DNA from: Mycolicibacterium cosmeticum
Lineage (GTDB): Bacteria; Actinomycetota; Actinomycetes; Mycobacteriales; Mycobacteriaceae
Direction of reading: 5' to 3'
NCBI GenBank assembly: GCA_016197365.1
Contig: JACPVS010000008.1
Location: 62,001 to 126,000 of the forward strand
DNA length: 64,000 nucleotides
Shown here one piece after another: positions 54,377 to 63,304 of this stretch. Position 1 is the first letter of the stretch. Each line of letters opens with the position of its first letter. The notes under the pieces are model-generated. The model was not told where the DNA came from. It made no database searches and saw only the letters and a program-made list of their open reading frames with translations. Made by a program: the position numbers and the translations under genes.

Positions 54377-55048
54377 ATGGCATCTGAGGTTTTGGACTGG
54401 GACGGCGCATACCGGCAGGACGGCACCTTCGAGGGTCCGCCGCCGTGGAACATCGGCGAGCCGCAACCCGAACTGGCGGCCCTCATCGCGGGCGGAAAGG
54501 TCCGCAGCGACGTGCTCGACGCCGGCTGTGGACACGCTGAATTGTCACTGTCGCTGGCGGCGCAGGGCTACAACGTCGTCGGCCTGGATATTTCGCCGAC
54601 TGCCATCGCCGCGGCGAATCGTGCAGCCCAGGAACGCAATCTGAGCACCGCGGCGTTCGCTCAGGCGGACATCACGTCGTTCACGGGATACGACGGCCGG
54701 TTCAGCACCGTCATCGACTCGACGCTGTTCCACTCGATTCCCGTCGAGGCACGGGATGGCTACCTGCAGGCGGTGCACAGGGCTGCGGCGCCGGGGGCGT
54801 CGTACTTCGTGCTGGTGTTCGCCACGGGCGCCTTCCCTGCCGAGTTGGAGCAGAAGCCGCACGAGGTCGCAGAGGACGAACTGCGGGCCGCGGTGTCTAA
54901 GCACTGGACGGTCGATGACATCCGCCCGGCGTTCATCCACGCGAACGCCACCGCCATTCCCGACGAGGCACCGTTCGAGCTCACGCACGCTCTCGATGAC
55001 AAGGGCCGGATCAAATTCCCGGCCTTCCTGCTCAGCGCGCACAAATAA
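54377..55048 (+). CDS. class I SAM-dependent methyltransferase (Rv3699)
   Basis: A 223-residue methyltransferase, equivalent to Rv3699. Motif I is VLDAGCGHAELSLSLA near residue 49, motif II LDISPTAIAAA near 73, and motif IV STVIDSTLFHSIP near 108. The N-terminal FEGPPPWNIGEPQPEL is typical of the small thiol/thiocyanate-type or thiopurine-like methyltransferases. The ATG at 54377 follows TACGTT by 7 bases. It ends 3 bases before the converging acyl-CoA dehydrogenase gene, with no room for a terminator between them. Confidence 0.87.
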   Translation: MASEVLDWDGAYRQDGTFEGPPPWNIGEPQPELAALIAGGKVRSDVLDAGCGHAELSLSLAAQGYNVVGLDISPTAIAAANRAAQERNLSTAAFAQADITSFTGYDGRFSTVIDSTLFHSIPVEARDGYLQAVHRAAAPGASYFVLVFATGAFPAELEQKPHEVAEDELRAAVSKHWTVDDIRPAFIHANATAIPDEAPFELTHALDDKGRIKFPAFLLSAHK

Positions 55049-55051
55049 CGC

Positions 55052-56203
55052 TCAGATGCCGCCGCGGGACACCAGTTGTGCGGCGATGACGTTGCGTTGG
55101 ATCTCGTTGGTGCCCTCCCCGACGATCATCAGCGGGGCATCCCGGAAGTAGCGTTCGACGTCGTACTCGGTGGAGTAGCCGTAACCACCGTGGATGCGTA
55201 CGGCGTTCAGCGCGATCTCCATCGCCACCTCGGAGGCGAACAGCTTCGCCATCCCCGCTTCCATGTCGCAGCGTTCGCCACTGTCGTACTTCTCGGCGGC
55301 GTACCAGGTCAGCTGGCGGGCCGCGGTCAGCTTGGTGGCCATATCGGCCAGATAATTACCGATCGACTGGTGCTTCCAGATCGGCTTGCCGAAACTCTCG
55401 CGCTGCTGGGCGTAGGCCAGCGAATCCTCCAGCGCCGCGGTGGCCACCCCGAGCGCGCGCGAGGCCACCTGGATGCGTCCTGTCTCCAGGCCTTTCATCA
55501 TCTGTGCGAAGCCCTTGCCCGGCTGCCCGCCCAGGATCGCCGCAGCGGGGATCCTGTACTCGTCGAAGGCCAGCTCACACGATTCCACACCCTTGTAGCC
55601 CAGCTTGGGCAGATCCCGCGACACCGTCAGCCCGGGGCCGTGTTCCACCAGCACAATGGAGATGCCCTTGTGCTGCGGTGTCGCGCTCGGGTCGGTCTTA
55701 CACAACAGCGCGATCAGATCCGAGCGCCGCGCGTTCGAGATCCACGTCTTGGACCCGGTGATCACCAGATCGTCGCCCTCGGCTTTCGCGACGGTCGTCA
55801 TCGCCTGCAAGTCCGAGCCGCCGCCCGGTTCGGTCAGCGCCATCGTCGCGCGCACCTCGCCGGTGGCCATCCTCGGCAGGTAGGACTGCTTCTGTTCCTC
55901 GGTGCCGAACAGGGTGAGCAACTTGGCCACCACGGTGTGCCCACCCATCGCCCCGGCCAGGCTCATCCAGCCCCGCGCCAACTCCTGGGTCACCTGCGCA
56001 TAGCAGGGCATCGACACCGGGCTGCCGCCGTAACCCTCGGGCACCGCCAGACCGAAGATCCCGATCTGCTTCATCTGTTCGATCCAGCGCTCGGGGTATT
56101 CGTTGGCGTGCTCGACCTCTTGCACCGTGGGCTTGACCTCGCGGTCGACGAAGGCCCGCACGGTCTGGATCAGATAGGACTCTTCGTCGTTGAGCGCGGT
56201 CAC
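55052..56203 (-). CDS. acyl-CoA dehydrogenase
   Basis: A 383-residue flavoenzyme of the acyl-CoA dehydrogenase family. FAD and substrate segments are ALTEPGGGSDLQAM near 127 and TGSKTWISNA near 154. The region of the catalytic base reads RIHGGYGYSTEYDVERYFRD near 345, and the C-terminal IVGEGTNEIQRNVIA is normal; the base is probably the Glu in GEGTNEIQ. The oxidised acyl chain cannot be told from sequence. GTG at 56203 follows TAGTGT (56215-56210) by 6 bases. That box overlaps the last codon of egtE, so it may have its own leaderless transcript or be read through from the egt operon. Confidence 0.9.
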   Translation of the reverse strand: MTALNDEESYLIQTVRAFVDREVKPTVQEVEHANEYPERWIEQMKQIGIFGLAVPEGYGGSPVSMPCYAQVTQELARGWMSLAGAMGGHTVVAKLLTLFGTEEQKQSYLPRMATGEVRATMALTEPGGGSDLQAMTTVAKAEGDDLVITGSKTWISNARRSDLIALLCKTDPSATPQHKGISIVLVEHGPGLTVSRDLPKLGYKGVESCELAFDEYRIPAAAILGGQPGKGFAQMMKGLETGRIQVASRALGVATAALEDSLAYAQQRESFGKPIWKHQSIGNYLADMATKLTAARQLTWYAAEKYDSGERCDMEAGMAKLFASEVAMEIALNAVRIHGGYGYSTEYDVERYFRDAPLMIVGEGTNEIQRNVIAAQLVSRGGI

Positions 56204-56212
56204 CCGCTCACA

Positions 56213-57292
56213 CTAACTACAGACCACCAGCGCCTGAGCGAACTGCTCCAGCTCCTCTTCGGTGACGTCGACGTGCGGGGACACCCGCAGCACGGCACGC
56301 GCGAGTTCGTATGGTGCGCGCACCAGTTCGCACGCGGTGGTGACGATGCGATGCTCGGCGATCAGCCGGGACCGGACCCGCGCCGGGACGGCGTCCCCGG
56401 TCGGTTCCAGGGTGGTCAGGGCGGTGGGTTCGTCGACGGGTTCGACGACGCGCCAGCCGGGGATGTCGGCCAGCGCGGTCCGCGTCCAGCGGCCCACCTC
56501 GGCCAGTCGCGCCCGCACCGCCGGTGGCCCGGCGGCCAGGTGCTCGCCGACCGCCAGCGCGTACCCGACGCGCGCAGCGATATTGGCCTCGCCGCTCTCC
56601 AGCGGTGGCAGCCGGGGTGCGAGACCCCGCGCGAATGCGGGCTCCAGCGCCAGTACCCCGACACCGCGCGGGCCGGCGAGCCACTTACGCGACGAGGAGT
56701 ACAGCACGTCCGCCCCCACCGCACAGTCGAGATGGCCGAATGCCTGGGCGGCGTCGATCACCAGCGGCACCCCGAGATCCCGGCACACCGCGGCCAGTTC
56801 GGCCTGTGGCTGCGCGACCCCGCGGTGGCTGCCCAGGGCGGTCAGGTGGACCAGCGCGGGCGGATCGGCCCGTAGGACGTCGGTGGCCTCATCCACCAGG
56901 AGGCGCCCGAGGGGGTCGACGGGCAACGGTCGGACCGCGAAATCGTTGGCCGCCATGATCGCGAGATTGGGTCCGTACTCACCCGGCGGGCAGGCCAGCG
57001 TGCGCGGACCGGCCCAGCTGCTCAGCAGGAGATCCAACGCGTGGTTGGAACCCGTCGTGAAGACGACCTCGGCGTCCGGGATGGCGGCCAGCGCGCGTAC
57101 CGCGTCACGGCCGGCGTCCAGCACCGGTGTGGCGGCTTCGGCGGCGACGTAGCCACCCACCTCTGCTTCATGGCGGGCATGGGAGGACGTCGCGTCGATC
57201 ACGGCGTTGCTCTGCCGGGAACAGGCCGCGCTGTCCAGATGCAGTCCCGCCACAGGGGGCCGGGCGTCGCGCCACAGCTGCGCGAGGGTCAT
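56213..57292 (-). CDS. egtE: ergothioneine biosynthesis PLP-dependent C-S lyase EgtE
   Basis: A 359-residue class V aminotransferase-fold enzyme that removes the pyruvate part from hercynylcysteine sulfoxide to give ergothioneine. The PLP Lys is in [17 protein letters not shown] near residue 220; the Asp that contacts PLP is in [12 protein letters not shown] near 198, and [12 protein letters not shown] near 80 forms the cofactor cradle. ATG at 57292 overlaps the egtD stop by 4 bases. Last gene of the egt operon. Confidence 0.93.
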   Translation of the reverse strand: MTLAQLWRDARPPVAGLHLDSAACSRQSNAVIDATSSHARHEAEVGGYVAAEAATPVLDAGRDAVRALAAIPDAEVVFTTGSNHALDLLLSSWAGPRTLACPPGEYGPNLAIMAANDFAVRPLPVDPLGRLLVDEATDVLRADPPALVHLTALGSHRGVAQPQAELAAVCRDLGVPLVIDAAQAFGHLDCAVGADVLYSSSRKWLAGPRGVGVLALEPAFARGLAPRLPPLESGEANIAARVGYALAVGEHLAAGPPAVRARLAEVGRWTRTALADIPGWRVVEPVDEPTALTTLEPTGDAVPARVRSRLIAEHRIVTTACELVRAPYELARAVLRVSPHVDVTEEELEQFAQALVVCS

Positions 57293-58227
57293 TTGACCGC
57301 CAGGGAGAGCCCGAAATCGCCCGCCGGGTCCGTCCACCAGTGTGTCCGGCGCAGGCCGGCCGCTGCGAGTTCGGCGGCCACGCCTTCGGGCCGGAACTTG
57401 CAGGACACCTCGGTCAGCATCTCCTCGCCTGCCGCGAAGTCGACCGTCAATCCGAGTGCGTCGATGTTAACGCGCTGGGCCGGAACGGATTTCAGCCACA
57501 TCTCGATGCGCTCCAGTTCGCCGTTCCACTTGGCGACGTGCTCGAAGGCGTCGAGGTCGAAGTCGGCGTCCAGCTCCCGGTTCACCACGGTCAGCACGTT
57601 GCGGTTGAAGGCCGCGGTGACACCGGCGCTGTCGTCGTAGGCGCGCACCAGCCGGTCGGTGTCCTTGACCAGATCGGTGCCCAGTAGCAGCGCATCACCA
57701 GGCCGCAGCGTATCTGCCAGTGCCGCAAGGAAATGGGCACGCGGCCCGGCGGTGAAATTGCCGATGGTCGAGCCCAGGAAGATCACCAGGCGCCGGCCCT
57801 GCTGCGGGATGGCGCCGAGATCCTGTTCGAAATCGCCGCATACGGTCTCGATCTCGACGCCCGGATATTCGGTGCGCAGCGCGGCGGCGGCGTCGCTGAG
57901 CACACTGGGATCCACGTCGAACGGGATGAACCGGCGCAGCAGATCGCGACCGGTCCAGGCGTCGAGCAACAGCCTGGTCTTCTCGGAGGTGCCGCTGCCC
58001 AGCTCCACGAGCGTGTCCGCGCCGGAGGCCGCCGCGATCTCGGCCGCGCGGTCACGCAGGATCGACGCCTCGGTGCGGGTCGGGTAGTACTCCGGCAGTC
58101 GGGTGATGCGGTCGAACAGGTCGCTGCCGACGGCGTCGTAGAACCACTTGGGCGGCAACGTCTTCGGGGTCTGCTGCAAACCGTCGAGAACGTCGCGGCG
58201 CAGGGAGTTGGCCAACGAGAGGGTCAT
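57289..58227 (-). CDS. egtD: histidine N-alpha-methyltransferase EgtD
   Basis: A 312-residue SAM enzyme that trimethylates histidine to hercynine, the first committed step of ergothioneine synthesis. Landmarks are [18 protein letters not shown] near 25, [14 protein letters not shown] near 44, motif [17 protein letters not shown] near 73 and FLGSTIGNF near 150. The C-terminal VSCKFRPEG is present. ATG at 58227 overlaps the egtC stop by 4 bases. Confidence 0.96.
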   Translation of the reverse strand: MTLSLANSLRRDVLDGLQQTPKTLPPKWFYDAVGSDLFDRITRLPEYYPTRTEASILRDRAAEIAAASGADTLVELGSGTSEKTRLLLDAWTGRDLLRRFIPFDVDPSVLSDAAAALRTEYPGVEIETVCGDFEQDLGAIPQQGRRLVIFLGSTIGNFTAGPRAHFLAALADTLRPGDALLLGTDLVKDTDRLVRAYDDSAGVTAAFNRNVLTVVNRELDADFDLDAFEHVAKWNGELERIEMWLKSVPAQRVNIDALGLTVDFAAGEEMLTEVSCKFRPEGVAAELAAAGLRRTHWWTDPAGDFGLSLAVK

Positions 58228-58916
58228 GGCGATCCTTCCAGAGGGGTGAGGGTGACCTGCCCGGCCGCCACCTGCACGAGGTGGCGGTCGGGAATGTCAC
58301 GCCAGTCGGGGTCATCGTCAAAGGGTTCGCTGGCGAGCACCACGCCGTCGGCGCGCGCCAGCACCGACAGGGTGTCGCCCCACGTGGTGGCCAGCAGCCG
58401 GGAACCGTCGGCGGCCAGGATGTTCAGCCGCGCACCGGGATCCGCCGCGCCGACCTCGGCGACCGTGGCGCCCAGCGCATCCAGGCCGCGGCTGAAGATG
58501 TGCGCGGCCAGCACGGCGCTGTCGACGGTGGACTCGGCGTCCCGAGCCGGCGGCAACACCCCGCGGTCGACGATGCCGTTGTGCGACAGCAACCAGGTGC
58601 CGTCGGTGAACGGCGCGCAGGCCGACGGTTCGATGGGCATGCCGATGGTGGCCGACCGGACGGCGGCCACCACACAACCGCTGCGCAGCGCGGGCGCCAC
58701 CGACGCGAACGAGGCGTCCCCCCAGAGCGGTTTGTCGCTGCGCCAGCGGTGCACACCCCCATCGGAGAAGAAGCCCACCCCCCAGCCATCGGCATTCAGC
58801 AGGCCGTTCTTCTGCCGACGTGGCGAATATGACTGCACCAGTAGACCTTCCGGCGGGTCAAGCACCAGTGCGGACACCGCCACCGGGGCGCCCAGCCACC
58901 CGAGATGCCTACACAT
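58224..58916 (-). CDS. egtC: gamma-glutamyl hercynylcysteine sulfoxide hydrolase EgtC
   Basis: A 230-residue class II glutamine-amidotransferase-fold enzyme that removes the glutamyl group from the sulfoxide intermediate. Cys2 directly follows the starting Met (MCRHLGWLG), the nucleophile of Ntn hydrolases, so the start at 58916 is certain once Met is removed. Active-site segments are [10 protein letters not shown] near 41 and LLSHNGIVD near 108. Its start overlaps the egtB stop by 8 bases (ATG lies inside the codons GATGTGTAG). Confidence 0.95.
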   Translation of the reverse strand: MCRHLGWLGAPVAVSALVLDPPEGLLVQSYSPRRQKNGLLNADGWGVGFFSDGGVHRWRSDKPLWGDASFASVAPALRSGCVVAAVRSATIGMPIEPSACAPFTDGTWLLSHNGIVDRGVLPPARDAESTVDSAVLAAHIFSRGLDALGATVAEVGAADPGARLNILAADGSRLLATTWGDTLSVLARADGVVLASEPFDDDPDWRDIPDRHLVQVAAGQVTLTPLEGSP

Positions 58917-60195
58917 CCCAGGCCAGTCTCACTCCGGAGAAGATCTGGCGCCGGATCGGGTGGTCCCAGTTGCGGAAGCTGGGCCGCACGATCCCGGCTC
59001 CCACCGCCCACGCCCCACCGCGCAGTACCCGGTAGTCACCCGCACCGGAGCCGTCGAAGAACGGTTCGCTGTACCGGTCGTAGATCATCGGGGTGAATCC
59101 CGGCCAGGGCCGCAACACGGAGCTGGTCCACTCCCACACGTCACCCAGCATGTGTTCGGCCCCATACGCCGACGCGCCGCCGGGGTAGGCACCCACCGGC
59201 GCCGGTCGCATGGCGGCACCGCCGAGGTTGACCAGATCCGCGGTGGGTTCGGCTCCGCCCCAGGGGAACCGGCGGCGTTCGCCGCGAGCGGGATCCCAGG
59301 CACAGGCCTTTTCCCACTCGATCTCGGTCGGCAGCCGGGCCCCCGCCCACGCCGCGTACGCCTCGGCTTCGAAGAAGCCGACATGCTGGACGGGTTCGTC
59401 AGCGGGGATCTCCTCGACGTGCCCGAACCGGGTGCGGGTGCCGTCCGGGTTCCAGAATGCCGGCGCCACCAGCCCTGCCTGCTGCCGGTGCTCCCACCCG
59501 CGCGGGGACCACCAGCGCGGCTGGTGGTATCCGCCGTCGTCGATGAACCCACGCCATTCAGCGACGGTGACCGGGACCCGGCCGATCCGGAAGGCGTCGA
59601 CATGGACCGTGTGGGCGGGCCGTTCGTTGTCGAGTGAGTACGGCTCGTCGGATGCGTTGACGCCCAAGGCGAATGACCCGGCCGGTACGGGCACCGAGGT
59701 GCCGGCGACGGCGGGGCGGCCGGCGGGCAGGGACGACCCGGTTCCGAGGATCGGCGGCCCGGCGCGCAGGTTCAGCGCCTGCAGCATGGTTTCGTCGTGC
59801 TGATTCTCGTGGGAGACCACCAAACCGAAGCGGAACAGCTCGTCCTCGGTCCGGGCCGCATCGAGCGCATCGAGGGCGCGGTCCCGCACGGTGCGGCAGT
59901 ACACCCGCGCGTCGGTGGGTGGCAGCAGGGGAAGCCGGACGCGGCTGGCGCGGGAATGCACGAACGCGTCGTAGAGCGCTTCGACGTCGGGGGCCAGCAT
60001 GCCGGGCCGGTCCGGGTCGCCGTCGCGCAGCAGCCACAGTTCTTCCTGCTGTCCGATGTGGGCGAGGTCCCACACCAGGGGGCTCATCAGCGGGTCGTAC
60101 TGGCGGTGCAGTTCGGCGTCGTCGAAGTCGACCAGTGCCAGGGTGCGTTCCCTGGCCCTGGTGAGCTCGGCGGCGAGCACCTCAGGTGACGTCAC
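58909..60195 (-). CDS. egtB: ergothioneine sulfoxide synthase EgtB
   Basis: A 428-residue non-heme iron enzyme that couples hercynine with gamma-glutamylcysteine and oxygen. The iron His are in the N-terminal DinB-like domain: [12 protein letters not shown] near 46 and the HxxxH of [10 protein letters not shown] near 130. The C-terminal FGE/sulfatase-modifying domain follows ([16 protein letters not shown] near 210, [11 protein letters not shown] near 290, [10 protein letters not shown] near 395). GTG at 60195 overlaps the egtA stop by 4 bases and fits the family N-terminus ([17 protein letters not shown]); starts further upstream lie inside egtA. Confidence 0.95.
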   Translation of the reverse strand: MTSPEVLAAELTRARERTLALVDFDDAELHRQYDPLMSPLVWDLAHIGQQEELWLLRDGDPDRPGMLAPDVEALYDAFVHSRASRVRLPLLPPTDARVYCRTVRDRALDALDAARTEDELFRFGLVVSHENQHDETMLQALNLRAGPPILGTGSSLPAGRPAVAGTSVPVPAGSFALGVNASDEPYSLDNERPAHTVHVDAFRIGRVPVTVAEWRGFIDDGGYHQPRWWSPRGWEHRQQAGLVAPAFWNPDGTRTRFGHVEEIPADEPVQHVGFFEAEAYAAWAGARLPTEIEWEKACAWDPARGERRRFPWGGAEPTADLVNLGGAAMRPAPVGAYPGGASAYGAEHMLGDVWEWTSSVLRPWPGFTPMIYDRYSEPFFDGSGAGDYRVLRGGAWAVGAGIVRPSFRNWDHPIRRQIFSGVRLAWDV

Positions 60196-61445
60196 AAACC
60201 ATCCTTCGCCAAGTGCGTGAGGACCGCGGGGATGCCGTCCGCGAGGACCCGATCGGAGAAGTCGTCGGCCGGGCTGCGGCCGGCCGTGACGTTCCGCAGT
60301 AACCGCTGCATCGGTTCGACCAGTTGCTCGGGTGCATGTTCTGCGGCGGCGCCCACACACCGGACGGCGGCGGCCTGCAGGCGCGGGTCGGCCAGCCCCA
60401 CCCTGGCGGCCAGATCCCATTCCGTGGCAACAGGTTCGGTGGCCTGGGCGGCGATCTGCGCGGCCGCCGGGTGGTCCATCAGCGTCGCCAGCGTGAAGGC
60501 GACCGCCGGCCACACATCGTCGGGCACGCTGTCCAGGTAGCGGATCTCCAGCCACTGCCGGGGCCGCACCGGCGGGAACAGCGTCGTCAGGTGGTAGTCG
60601 AGGTCCGCGTCGGTGGGTAGCCTGCCACCCAGGGACGCGCGGCCGTCGGCCCAGTCGGCGAACGTCGCCCAGTCCGTCGCGGCCTCGGCCTGGCCGTCGC
60701 GACCCGCGACGCGCACCAGCATCACCGGGGCGCGTAGGGCATAGCGCGCCCAGTCCGCCCCGGGATCGTCACCGTTCTGGCCGAGCACCGGACCGCAGCG
60801 GGCGGCGTCGATCTGACCCCAGACACGCTGCCTGGTGCTGCGCCAGCCGGTGAACTGGCCACCGAGCAGCGGGGAGTTGGCCGACAGCGCGATCATCACC
60901 GGTCCCAGCGCATGGGCCAACCGCACCCGGTCGGCCCACTGCTCACGTGGGCCGGCTTCGATGTTCACCTGTATCGAGGCCGTCGAGGTCATCATCTCGG
61001 CGCCTGCGGTACCCGATCGGGCGAAGAAGCGCTCCATGGCCTGGTACCGGGCTCCGGGGTGGATGCGCTGTGCGGGGCGCAGCGGGTCCGTGCCCAGCAA
61101 CACCAGGCCCAGCCCGCGGGCCGCGAACGCGCCCCGCAGCACGTCTCGATCTGCGGTGATCGCCGTGATCGCGGCAGACACCCCCGCCGCCGGCGGGCCG
61201 GACAGCTCGACCGCACCGCCGGGCTCGACCGTGATGGTGCTGCCGCCCGGTAACGCAGGCACCGACTCGATGGCGTCACCGATCTCATCCCAGCCCGGCC
61301 TGCGGGTGGGGTCTCCGACGTCGTAACAATGCGCTTCGAGTTCCAGGCCGACCACACCGACCGGGCCGTCCCGCAGACAGTCCTCGGCGACGCGCGCAGC
61401 CATGACGCCGGAAGCGCAGTCGACATCCCACGCAGCGGTGGTCAT
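60192..61445 (-). CDS. egtA: glutamate-cysteine ligase EgtA
   Basis: A 417-residue GCS2-family ligase that makes gamma-glutamylcysteine for the EgtB reaction. Catalytic-region segments are [11 protein letters not shown] near 32 (metal-binding Glu), [13 protein letters not shown] near 153 and [11 protein letters not shown] near 185. First gene of the operon egtA-B-C-D-E, in which every pair of genes overlaps by 4-8 bases. GGGGAGGA lies 9 bases before the ATG, a strong ribosome binding site, so unlike many genes in this window the message has a leader. No clear operator was found. Confidence 0.95.
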   Translation of the reverse strand: MTTAAWDVDCASGVMAARVAEDCLRDGPVGVVGLELEAHCYDVGDPTRRPGWDEIGDAIESVPALPGGSTITVEPGGAVELSGPPAAGVSAAITAITADRDVLRGAFAARGLGLVLLGTDPLRPAQRIHPGARYQAMERFFARSGTAGAEMMTSTASIQVNIEAGPREQWADRVRLAHALGPVMIALSANSPLLGGQFTGWRSTRQRVWGQIDAARCGPVLGQNGDDPGADWARYALRAPVMLVRVAGRDGQAEAATDWATFADWADGRASLGGRLPTDADLDYHLTTLFPPVRPRQWLEIRYLDSVPDDVWPAVAFTLATLMDHPAAAQIAAQATEPVATEWDLAARVGLADPRLQAAAVRCVGAAAEHAPEQLVEPMQRLLRNVTAGRSPADDFSDRVLADGIPAVLTHLAKDGL

Positions 61446-61550
61446 GCGTGCCGTTCCTCCCCGGTGGTCTGGACGCTAAGGAGCCGTTCTCACTATCTAC
61501 CCTTTATCTTCCAGAAGAGTCCGACATATTCCCAAGGCTTTTGCGCACAG

Positions 61551-62201
61551 CTACTGACCCAGCGAGTTCTGCATGGCCCCCGCAAGCACGTTGACCGCGG
61601 GCCCGCCGTTCCCAGATTGGCAGACCTTGGCCTGCAGCAAAACATTGTCCCGCAATCTGGTCTGCGTGAAGCACCGCCGGTCGGTGCCGGCTTCCTGCTT
61701 GACCCAGACCGCGTCGGCGGGTGCGGCGGGTCCGCCGGTTAAGGTCCACACCTCGGTCACGAAGTTGTCCAGATGCATCGGGGTTGTCTGCCCCGAGCAG
61801 CCCACGGTGCGGTCGGTGATGCGGTGAAAGGCCCTGGCGGCGGCGTCAGCGGTGGCGAAGACTCCGACGGCCTGCTTGACCAGGTGGGTGGTGTCGGTCG
61901 CCGAGGTCTGCGCCAGCGCGCTGTTGAACGATGCGAGGTCGGGATCGTCGTACACCTCGGGTAGGCCGATATCGGCCCAGTTGTTGCACGCCGGGTTCTC
62001 GACGGAGAACGCCTGGATGGGGTCGGTGAAGTCGGTTCCCCATCCCAGCGGCGCGCCGATGATGTTGGCCACCGAGCCCTTGGGCAGCACCGCGTAGTTG
62101 ACCACTCCGGGATCGGACGGCCTGGCCCACGCGGGGGCGGCCAGGATGACCGCCGCGCATACCCCGGCCGCAGCTGCTGTCAGGCGCATGGCATCGATCA
62201 T
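61551..62201 (-). CDS. exported PknH-type sensor-domain protein (Rv3705c)
   Basis: A 216-residue exported protein. Signal peptide: MRLTAAAAGVCAAVILAAPA with AWA cleavage near residue 26. The mature part matches the extracellular PknH C-terminal sensor domain: cysteines in ENPACNNWADI, TVGCSGQ, DRRCFTQTR and AKVCQSGN can form two disulfides, and the domain has the conserved VW..W-type segments (FVTEVWTLTGG). It probably binds a ligand in the cell envelope. Start ATG at 62201 or 62189 (four codons later). Confidence 0.85.
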   Translation of the reverse strand: MIDAMRLTAAAAGVCAAVILAAPAWARPSDPGVVNYAVLPKGSVANIIGAPLGWGTDFTDPIQAFSVENPACNNWADIGLPEVYDDPDLASFNSALAQTSATDTTHLVKQAVGVFATADAAARAFHRITDRTVGCSGQTTPMHLDNFVTEVWTLTGGPAAPADAVWVKQEAGTDRRCFTQTRLRDNVLLQAKVCQSGNGGPAVNVLAGAMQNSLGQ

Positions 62202-62219
62202 GCCAGGGTGCAGAGTCCC

Positions 62220-62744
62220 CTAGAAAAGTGTCTGGGTGCAGTAGGTGCGGGCCGGTGCGGGATACGGCCAGGCGTAAGAGCCGACGACGGCGGGGCAGGC
62301 GGACTGGTCGCGGATGTCGAGTCGCTGGGTGATCTGGACGACCAGTGCCGATCCACGGTCGGCGCAGTCGGCCTTCTGTACGACGCCGATCGGCATCTCC
62401 ATCGTGTAGCAGTGCTGGGCAACGAGATTGGGCACCAGGCACAGCCGGGCGGTGCCCGGTTCGGCCAACTGCGTTGACAGGTGCTGGTATTCGTTGCTCG
62501 GGCAGTTGCCGTTGGCGTCGGCGGTGGCACCCACGGTGTAGCTCGGATCGGCGGTGCACGGCGACTTGTCGGCACGGGCCTGCGAATCCGGGGTCGCCGA
62601 GGGGATCTGAACGCAATCCCCCACCGCGAAGATCGTCGACGTCGCGATGTCGGCGGGCTGACCGCGGAATCCGCAGGAGGACAGGATCGCTGCTAATACC
62701 ACAACGCCGACCATCAGCACGGTAGGCGACGGTCGGCGTGTCAT
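62220..62744 (-). CDS. LppU-like lipoprotein
   Basis: A 174-residue lipoprotein. The signal peptide TVLMVGVVVLAAIL ends in the lipobox LSSC near residue 24, so the Cys should carry the lipid. The mature domain has six cysteines in pairs (GDCVQIP, KSPCTAD, NGNCPSN, ARLCLVP, QHCYTME, KADCADRG, SACPAVV) like the LppU/SCO3897 family. Function unknown. ATG at 62744 gives the normal signal; a start six codons upstream is possible. It lies 18 bases upstream of the PknH-type sensor gene on the same strand. Confidence 0.82.
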   Translation of the reverse strand: MTRRPSPTVLMVGVVVLAAILSSCGFRGQPADIATSTIFAVGDCVQIPSATPDSQARADKSPCTADPSYTVGATADANGNCPSNEYQHLSTQLAEPGTARLCLVPNLVAQHCYTMEMPIGVVQKADCADRGSALVVQITQRLDIRDQSACPAVVGSYAWPYPAPARTYCTQTLF

Positions 62745-62828
62745 GGTTAGCGACACTCTCACGAGTCGGCCGCTGCTGCCAAGCGGTCACGGGGATTCTC
62801 AGACCCCCGTGACCGTCCTCTTAAGGTC

Positions 62829-63251
62829 TCAGGGGCGCGGGGCGCCGGGACCCTGCTGTCCTCCCGGTCCGCCGGGGCCCTGCGGCCCACCTTGCTGACC
62901 ACCCGAGCCGGGGCCGTCGCCGCGCTCTCCCGGGCCGCCCGGACCGCCGCGCTCACCCGGGCCACCCGGGAAGAACATGTGCGGCGGGCCCATCGGCGGG
63001 CCCTCCCGGTGGAACATGCCCGCCTCGTGGTGCGGACCGCCGTGGTGACCGCCGTCGGAGGTCTTACCCAGGTAGAACCCGGAGAAGAACACCACGGCGA
63101 CGATGAAGGTGGCGCCGGCGGCGATTCCGACCCAGGCCACCGCCTGGAACAGCTTGTTGTGACGTTTGCGCTCCACGACGACCGGCTCCGCGGGCGGAAC
63201 GGTCGTCACCGGGGCGACGGGAGTGGTGGGGGTTTCGGCTTCTTCGCTCAT
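62829..63251 (-). CDS. Gly/Pro-rich membrane protein (Rv3706c-like)
   Basis: A 140-residue protein. A cytoplasmic Pro/Thr/Val-rich N-terminus (residues 1-30) and one membrane helix (VAWVGIAAGATFIVAVVFFSGFYLG, 38-62) are followed by a low-complexity tail: a His/Gly stretch (GGHHGGPHHEAGMFHREG) and Gly-Pro-Gln repeats (GGPGERGGPGGPGERG). The His-rich part may bind metal. The counterpart Rv3706c is a Pro-rich protein at the same place after Rv3705c. The ATG at 63251 is preceded by GGAAAGC. Confidence 0.75.
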   Translation of the reverse strand: MSEEAETPTTPVAPVTTVPPAEPVVVERKRHNKLFQAVAWVGIAAGATFIVAVVFFSGFYLGKTSDGGHHGGPHHEAGMFHREGPPMGPPHMFFPGGPGERGGPGGPGERGDGPGSGGQQGGPQGPGGPGGQQGPGAPRP

Positions 63252-63304
63252 GCTTTCCATGATGCCGACGTGCGGCAATGCGCCAGATAGCTCAGCAATA
63301 TGAA

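Noticed and set aside
55076..56875. A 599-codon frame on the plus strand across the acyl-CoA dehydrogenase and egtE
   Set aside because: Shadow of two genes with intact catalytic motifs; no start signal or domain.
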